DNA from: Endomychus coccineus
Taxonomy: Eukaryota; Arthropoda; Insecta; Coleoptera; Endomychidae
Length of the DNA stretch: 64,000 nt
Direction of reading: 5' to 3'
Assembly: GCA_958510875.1 (NCBI GenBank)
Contig: OY294068.1
Location: forward strand, 14,981,282-15,045,281
Part shown: positions 57,510 through 64,000 of the stretch, one piece after another
How the letters are laid out: every line of letters begins with the position of its first letter
How positions within the stretch are numbered: position 1 is the first letter of the stretch
Made by a program: the position numbers and the translations under genes
Notes under the pieces: generated by a model
Told to the model about the DNA's origin: nothing
Seen by the model: the letters and a program-made list of their open reading frames with translations, nothing else
Databases searched by the model: none

Positions 57510-57519
57510 GTGCCATCTA

Positions 57520-59150
57520 GCAACGATATCATATCTAACTTATATCTGATAACACTCTATTCAGAATCGCGTGAGCATCAGTTTGAATAACTCCATTCTT
57601 TGTCTTATGAATGTAAATGCCAACTGTATGTGAATATTCAAGGGAATTCTGAATAGAATGGAAAATTACAATATCTTAACATCACATAATTACTATACAT
57701 TTGCAATTATCTGCGAAGCATTCGAACAAGATATAATAACTTCATTATAAGAATCATTTTGTGAGGATTTTCATTAATTTGCTAGTAAAATTTGAGCAGC
57801 TGTAAAACAGTTAAGCCTGTTATCACCCACATGCAACAAGAGACATTACAACTTCAAACAGAATAGACTGTAGCCTCGTTTAATCTCCATAGATCGATAT
57901 CTGACAGGTAAAACCGATTGACAAGTGACAGATTGACAAATTGGCACCGCCACCCTAAAACCGGCCATTCTATAATCCGCAATCTGGTATGTCGCCTGTC
58001 AGTCTATGTCAGGCCAATCAATCGAGTTGCATTCTATGCAAGCGATATGTTCCGTGTTACCCGTCATCTGTCAGTAATGTCAGTCATTTTGTGTCTGTCT
58101 AAGTGTATATGTCTTACAAACAGACCTGGCAATCCATCAACAGTCGATAGATTCCTTTTGGCGTAAGAATTTACATACAATAAAATTATCACAGAAGGGA
58201 AAATGATCAGGTGTGAAACACATAGGAAACATTTAATAATATTGGGTAATAACTTGTGGCGGTTTCACTGGTATTGCATCGGCAACATGCATTCCTGCAA
58301 CCGAAAATACATATTTACCAGCAGGAGTGATCTAGTTAATCATGCGTTAGAAAGAGACCACTATATTATGAGATTCGCGTGCATTGCTCCAATGCACTGA
58401 CTTGGTTTGGTTGACTAGACAGTTGTAAAGCTCTCACACGCTGTTTATATTCAACTTGGCGAGGATAAACCGATCGCAATAGAAGCATATTCGATAGAAT
58501 ATATCAAAGAAAACACAAAACATGTCCAAACTAATGTAGATATAATTGATTTTTGGACAGAGTTAAACTGAAAAGTGAATCATCGGTTATACGGCAGGGA
58601 AGATTTTCGAGAAGCAGCAAGTTGCTCAGCAATTTTGCAATTATTTATAGATAGAAACCTCACGGGCGGGCTTTTCATTGAAACTGTTCTATTACTAAAA
58701 TTAATTTGTACCGTAACAAAACAAGTGTTGAAAGTGAACGCGGTTTTCAATGCTCAAAAGAGTTGATACCTTTTTGAGGAATACAATAGCGCAGCACATA
58801 CTTAATTCACTTTGCATAATATATATGGTATGGAGAAGACACTAATTGCAGCGATTGAACATTTTAATAATTGGATAATTGCTTTCTTTGCAAATTCCAA
58901 AAATGGACCTCAACATCAAGCTAGGGATTCTAGAGTAAGTCTACTTTTTATCTTAGAAGACGAAGATCTGTGAGCGTGTATCTATAATTTTTTGATATTT
59001 AAATATCAAAAAACTATTTAAATAATATTTTAGATAATTTTTGTAGATGTCTGTTAATGGCATCAAAAAATGGGATATTTGGTAAAAGCGACCTATTTTC
59101 TTAAGCACATAATAAGCGTCTGCGAATTTCCATTTATAATTTTAGGGTGT
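57520..59150. other. No recognised gene
   Basis: ORFs at 57918-58166, 58203-58400 and 58575-58766 show no motifs. The segment 57905-58090 has repeated CTGTCAGT/TGTCAG words but no clear repeat unit. Confidence 0.35.
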
Positions 59151-60062
59151 TTGACCTTGGTCATGGATGAGGTACTAGTAAGGTTAAACCGTGCTGGTAT
59201 TGGCGGTAGCTTATACGGATGTCATCGCTGTACTCTCCAGAGGAGTCTATGAGGGTACCTTGCAGGAGCTTGTTCAACAAGTCTTGACAATTACAGAGGT
59301 CTGGTGTAGAGAAAACAAACTCTCCATGCAGCCGGATAAAACTATCATTATCATCTTCCCCAGAAGGTACAAAATCGAGCCTCTTAAGAAAATAGGGGCA
59401 AGTAGGCTGACTTTTCCGAGACGGTGAAAGATCTAGGAGTCACCCTGGATTAAGAACTACTCTGGCCGAAGCAACTGGAGACTAGGTGCCAAAATGCTAT
59501 GATAATCTTTTGGCAGTGTAAGAGAGCAATTGGCATGAAGTGAAGTTTGATGCCTAAGCAGCTGATGTGGATCTAGTCAGGTATTATTATCCCAACATTC
59601 AGTTATCCAGTTGTTGTATGGTGGAAAAGAGTCGAGCTGGTTACAGTCCTGAAACTTCTGGACAGAATACAGGGACTCTTCCTATGAGGCATTACATCCA
59701 CGACGAATAGTACGCCGGCTGCAGGATTGAGGGTCTTCCTGGGCGTGCCACCCCTATCAATGATCATGAGAAATCTCGAGAGCATGGCGGTCTATAGGTT
59801 TGGCTGCAATAGCTTTCTAAAGAAATGAAGTGCAAACCAATTTTCACAGGTTACGGAAATCTGATGAAATTTGAACATACAGTAGGAAAAAGCGACACTC
59901 CTTTCTGTATGAAATGTGAGGGAAGCGAAGGAGAGTCGTCAACTTTTGTGAATGTCCTACGCTCATTCTAACCAGGTTTACCTGGTTGAAAAACGAGGTA
60001 TGAAATAGTGTACAAGGGTCTTTGGCTAAGTGCACTACCATCTTAACCAATACCAATACCAA
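59150..60062 (+). mobile_element. I/LOA/R1-type LINE, RT C-terminal half to 3' end (family B)
   Basis: The plus strand reads VLAVAYTDVIAVLSRGVYEG (catalytic box YTDV instead of YADD), TITEVWCRENKLSMQPDKT, a shift, then FWQCKRAIGMK. It continues VVWWKRVELVTVLKLLDRIQ and NSTPAAGLRVFLGVPPLSMI. The 3' terminus near 60035-60062 is TTAACCAATACCAATACC, a short tandem tail shared with the copy at 17545-17635. Frameshifts and the altered catalytic box show inactivity. Confidence 0.75.
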
Positions 60063-60779
60063 AATGAAAAATGCAAAATATTACCCTGCGGCTCATTTTT
60101 CTATTTGTGCGCACCCCCTTATTCATGTGTCACCAGCCGCCACTGGTAATAACACGAACATCCCGAGTAAATCAGATAAACATCGTTTCATCCTGATAAA
60201 TGTGTTATCAAGGCATCAGTTCATTAGTAAGAATGTGCATATTGGAAACTCCGCACTAGGATACGTACTAGCACAAGCCTTAATCTAACGGTGGTGGTAA
60301 GTAAGCGAGAGCCATTGTTCGTGAGATGGTTAATTAAGGTAACATTACGATGACCGACCCGCTAAACACCTACTCTATCTATTTTCCGTTAAATTAAGCG
60401 AGAAACTTCCACATAGTTTATTTCCGCAATATTAAACGTAACACATAAACAACTGGTAGTGCTAAACAATTCCCAGCCAAGATCAAATTCATTAGAACGA
60501 CTAGTTCACGATTGAAGATAAAATTGACTATTGATAAAATGAATAGAACTTCGTAGGAGGGTAGCTGACTCAGTGCAGACAATCAAGAGAATAAAGAGAA
60601 ATATTTTCATGTTCTCTTAATTTCCCAATTTGGGCGATTGCGACGTGAACATAGGCAGATACGGTCCAACTATTCATATATCTGGGTCTAGATCTTCCCA
60701 AATTGCTGGTAAGAAGGTAAAGTATGATCATCTTGCTCACAATTAGACGCATCTGCTTGATCTCAATACTTAAAAGGCT

Positions 60780-61300
60780 ATGAGAACAGACGGAATTCCG
60801 CCTGTTGTTCTCAAGGCATGTGCCCCAGAATTATTTGCAGCTGGAAGATTGCCAAAGTTCAAGCAATTCCAAAAATAGGAAGAAATACGTCAATATTCTG
60901 CTTCTTCAATGACCCGCCACCGCATTGACATACTTAGCTTGAGCTATCAAACTGCAGAGTTCAGAGGTTGTCTCTTTCTGAGATTAAATATCTCAACAAA
61001 TATCGGAATAATAAATATACATCAATTAATAATTTATTAACGCCAAAAACTTTAGAATTATTATGAATAATTTAGAGCATCCTTCTTAATAACTATAGAC
61101 CCATTACACTAGTATCTGTGATCTCTAAAGTAATGGAGAAATCAGTCAACATCTAGCTCATTCAATACTATAGCATTGGATATCTACAAACCATTTGGCT
61201 GAGTTTGGCACCGAGGGCTTTTTGAGAAACTTGTCGTTTACCATCGAATTTTTTCTTAGATAGATCACTCCATATGATGGTTGACAAAGACTCCTGAGAT
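60780..61300 (+). mobile_element. Jockey-like LINE RT fragment (family A)
   Basis: The plus strand decodes as DGIPPVVLKACAPEL, then NNYRPITLVSVISKVMEKSV. After an internal deletion it continues RLPSNFFLDRSLHMMVD (normally FLSDRSIRVVVDG). These are successive RT blocks, and the segment containing SKAFDRV is deleted. In-frame stops are present. Confidence 0.6.
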
Positions 61301-61955
61301 ACAATTAATAATTATACCCTAACATATATGAATCTCTTCTACTACTGTTATTTTCATTACACATACGAGTTTCTCATATTAGCAATTAGTATTTTACAAA
61401 ACGATGTGTACAATGAAATTTATGTAAAAAAAATTCGGTTAATTTCAGGAGTAAAACATTATTACCGCGGTTATATATAATTAAAACAAAAATAACGACT
61501 TCACAAATAGCGAGGCAACGTAGATGTAACACAACGATCCGAGCGTCATAAATTCAAAACAATGCTATTTAAAAATTCATTAAAAACAATGAGCATGAGC
61601 CACTAGTCCGGCGTTATAAAACCACTGGTACAGAGGGTGCGACAAGTAATAAACTTTACGACTTTTCATTAAACAATTTTATCGTCATATTCTACCGCAT
61701 TAGTTATGATTATTTTTGATTTCTCATTATGTAGTTAGCCGCGTTCTTTCTGGCAAATATAAAACAGAACAAAAGAAATTCAACCCAATATTTATACACA
61801 GGGTGTTTTATCATCAAGTATCATTTAATGACATACCTACGCGAACAAAATAATGAATAAAAATATGAATAATATGTCCATGCTAATCGCAAAATACCTT
61901 TCGTCAAAAAAGGAATAATATAAATGATATGCAAATTATATACGAGGGCAAGGTG
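61301..61955. other. No gene seen; possible MITE end at 61798
   Basis: Around 61797-61830, CAGGGTGTTTTATCATCAAG resembles a mariner/MITE terminus (CAGGGTG), but no matching second end was found nearby. Confidence 0.3.
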
Positions 61956-61962
61956 GAAGGTC

Positions 61963-62345
61963 CCTGAAAAATAAAACAGATGGCGCCAGAATCCAAAATC
62001 CCATGTGATATTTGTGATATACCATCTTCAACTAGAATTAGAAACATTCAAATTCTTAGACTGATATGTCATTCAGTTCTGTTTTGACACCCAACGAAAG
62101 CAAGTAACCTTGAAGATTTTAGTAAACATGGAAATAGTGAATCTCGCGTCTTGATTAAATATTAATTGTTTCGTGGAAAAAACAAACCAAAGCATCGCTT
62201 GTTAAACATTATGGGAACTCTCCACCGTCGATTGGAACGATTCACAAGTGGTTTCCTGATTTTCCTTGTGGTAGTATGACCACGAAGGAAGCCGAACGTT
62301 CTGGTCGTCCAATTGAAGTTACAATGCCAGAAATCGTCGATAAAA
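61963..62345 (+). mobile_element. Mariner 5' half, truncated
   Basis: The same leader as the copy at 6399-7010 is present (TCCCTGAAAAATAAAACAGA, CAGTTCTGTTTTGACACCCA). The coding start follows in broken frames (FPCGSMTTKEAERSGRPIE, VTMPEIVDKIHGM). It stops abruptly at 62345, where LINE sequence begins. This copy retains the PEIVDKIH region deleted from the first, so the two are independently damaged relatives. Confidence 0.7.
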
Positions 62346-63045
62346 TCCATGGTATGCTCTAGAGTTCATTGGTCGCCGTGATATAACCCAGGGAAGTAGT
62401 TATTCAAAGACGATACAGAGTTCCTTCGTTTTTTGCCTTGGATGGTGGTCTTTTTCATCCGTAACTCTATTTCTGTAGTAGTCTGTACAGGTTTTCCACT
62501 GGTTGACTCTGGCCCCCTTTGAGGGATACCTCCAAATATTGCTTGTCCTTGGTATGGTGCCTCCAGTATAACGGGAGTTCTAAAGCACCAAACCAAAGAT
62601 ACATAAGTAATCATGGGTTTCAACAGAACGTAGTATGGCCAATACGACATTTTAGGACTGAGATCCATGTCTGTTTGTACTCGCGCTTCGGGTAGCATTA
62701 ATGTGTCCACTCCCTTATTCATCACTTTCACCAGCTGTTGGTTCCAAGTAAATATAGATTCAAGTATTACTCCGGGATATTCAACTTCGTCCACGAGCTG
62801 GATGTTAGTAGCTTGGAGGATCATTCACCCTAGCTTCCTCCTTCGTTTGAAGCTCCAATGATAGATTGTTGATAACTATGTCATCAGGGTATCCAATTGT
62901 TTTGAAACTATTCATTTTCAATTTGATCATAAGGCCTTCAACCACCTAGCTCCTGAGCAACGAGACAAGTACTCCCCCAATTTTGAGATAATAGAAATAC
63001 ATTCATCTGCTCGAGAACTCAATTCGTATAAACCTGTAATCCTGA
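62345..63045 (-). mobile_element. LINE RT C-terminal fragment, first of two direct copies (family B)
   Basis: The minus ORF 62366-62824 reads VEYPGVILESIFTWNQQLVK, then LSPKMSYWPYYVLLKPMITY and VSLVWC. This is the YLGVxLDxxLTW...GLxPKxxxWxYxxxxxPxxTYxxxVWW region of I/LOA/R1-type RTs. It joins the mariner fragment at 62345. The plus ORF 62667-62861 is a shadow. Confidence 0.7.
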
Positions 63046-63089
63046 TTGTGCAGTTGACTCTTTCTTATTCGAAGATTTTCAGATCAGTG

Positions 63090-63785
63090 GTATGCTGCTC
63101 TAGAGTTCATTGTTTGCGATGGCATTCCCCAGGGGAGTAGTTATTCAAAGACGATACAGAGTTCCTTTGTTTTTTGCCTTGGATAGTGGTCTTTTTCTTC
63201 GGCAACTCCTCAGCCACTACTTAGATATACAGGTTTTTAACCGGTTGACTTTTGCACTCTTCGAGGGATAGCCTGGACTCCCCGTGTCTTTGGTATGGTG
63301 CCTTAGTATAACGAAACTTCTGAGGCACCAAAAAAAGAAGCATAAGCAACCATGAGTTTCACCACAATGTAGTATGTCGGTTTGTATGTGCGCCCAGCTA
63401 GCATTAATGTTTCCACTTCCTTTTTATTTACTTTCATCAGCTGTTGGTTCCAAGTAAGTATAGATTACTCCGAGATATTTAACTTCCTCCTACGAGCTGG
63501 ATGCTAATCGCTTGGTGGGATATTCTCTTTAGTTTCCTCCTCCGGGTGAAAGCTCCAATGGTAGATTGTTGAGTTAAATTTATTGTGGACAGTGATAACT
63601 ATCAGCGTACCCAATTTTTTGGAAACGATTCCCTTTGAATTTGATTATAGGGCCTTTTACTACCAAGGTCCAGAGTAAGAAGAAAAGTAATCAATCAATG
63701 TTGCGATATTAAATATAGAATCATCTGCTCGAAAACCTGTACATATTCATGCATAAACCAATACCGAATGCACTCCTCCGTTAAT
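63090..63785 (-). mobile_element. LINE RT C-terminal fragment, second direct copy (family B)
   Basis: It starts with the same boundary as the previous copy (GCTCTAGAGTTCATTG, then AGTAGTTATTCAAAGACGAT). The order is then the same: TTTTGCCTTGGAT, TTGGTATGGTGCC, AGCTGTTGGTTCCAAGTAA, TCATCTGCTCGA. It is more decayed, with indels and no long ORF. The two copies are about 745 bp apart, so a tandem duplication or two insertions at one site are both possible. Confidence 0.7.
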
Positions 63786-64000
63786 CAGGACGATAGTTAT
63801 CTACAAAACGCTGAACCAATGGAGACAATTATTTAAATTAAAATCCAAAATTGATTACTGGAATGAAAATTTACAGTTAAAGGTCGCGTTATCTTTCACG
63901 GGTGTTTTATAATTTAAATGGTAAATTATTATATCATTAAGCCTGCCTGGTAGGTGTCATCATTATTCAGGTGTTATCAACGGAAAAATCAGTTTTAGTG
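63786..64000. other. No gene seen
   Basis: AT-rich sequence at the window end. Confidence 0.35.

Overview
This window looks like AT-rich insect nuclear DNA. The retrotransposon proteins resemble the jockey-type and I/LOA/R1-type elements of beetles and other insects. Several mariner/Tc1 relics, a Crypton-like tyrosine recombinase and introns with consensus GT/AG splice sites also point to an insect. A beetle is plausible, but the order cannot be fixed by reading alone. No complete host gene is visible. The window is almost entirely dead mobile DNA with non-coding sequence between.

Layout. 0-6.2 kb holds two foldback elements (537-1642 and 5162-6162), a partly duplicated minus-strand host-like exon (4264-4657, with a decayed copy at 2136-2345) and a LINE 3' end. 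6.4-9.0 kb holds two mariner relics around a Crypton-like recombinase. 9.5-17.6 kb is a mosaic of LINE pieces on both strands, with an isolated exon-like ORF (9471-9667), an unassigned ORF (12751-13098) and a second Crypton relic (14814-15060). 17.6-23.5 kb is mostly featureless apart from a decayed tandem duplication (21.07-22.44 kb). 23.5-24.7 kb is a mariner-like transposon, 25.7-25.9 kb is a CpG-dense segment that may be a host promoter or first exon, and 26.3-28.2 kb is a jockey-like LINE. 29-31 kb carries a third mariner-like relic and a duplicated anonymous repeat.

32-40 kb holds further LINEs, a hammerhead-ribozyme repeat and a rearranged mariner-like foldback (36775-38657). 43.3-45.2 kb is LINE debris. 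45732-46602 is a large palindromic MITE with TA flanks. 48-52 kb alternates hammerhead-ribozyme repeats with LINE fragments. 53-57.5 kb contains another foldback, a tandem LINE duplication, a tRNA-like SINE pair and a hAT-like MITE with an 8-bp target duplication. 59-64 kb ends in more LINE fragments and a mariner piece.

The most interesting signal is a family of roughly 210-260 bp repeats that carry a small type-I hammerhead ribozyme. Two copies (49346-49387 plus, 35304-35345 minus) keep every core element. At least three more are degenerate. Repeat ends also bracket jockey-like reverse transcriptase fragments on both sides at two loci. Such small hammerhead variants are known from Penelope-like elements and retrozyme-like repeats, but no Penelope-type protein is visible here. 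The RT catalytic box (F/YADD) survives in only two of the LINE copies where it can be located, so the transposons appear inactive.
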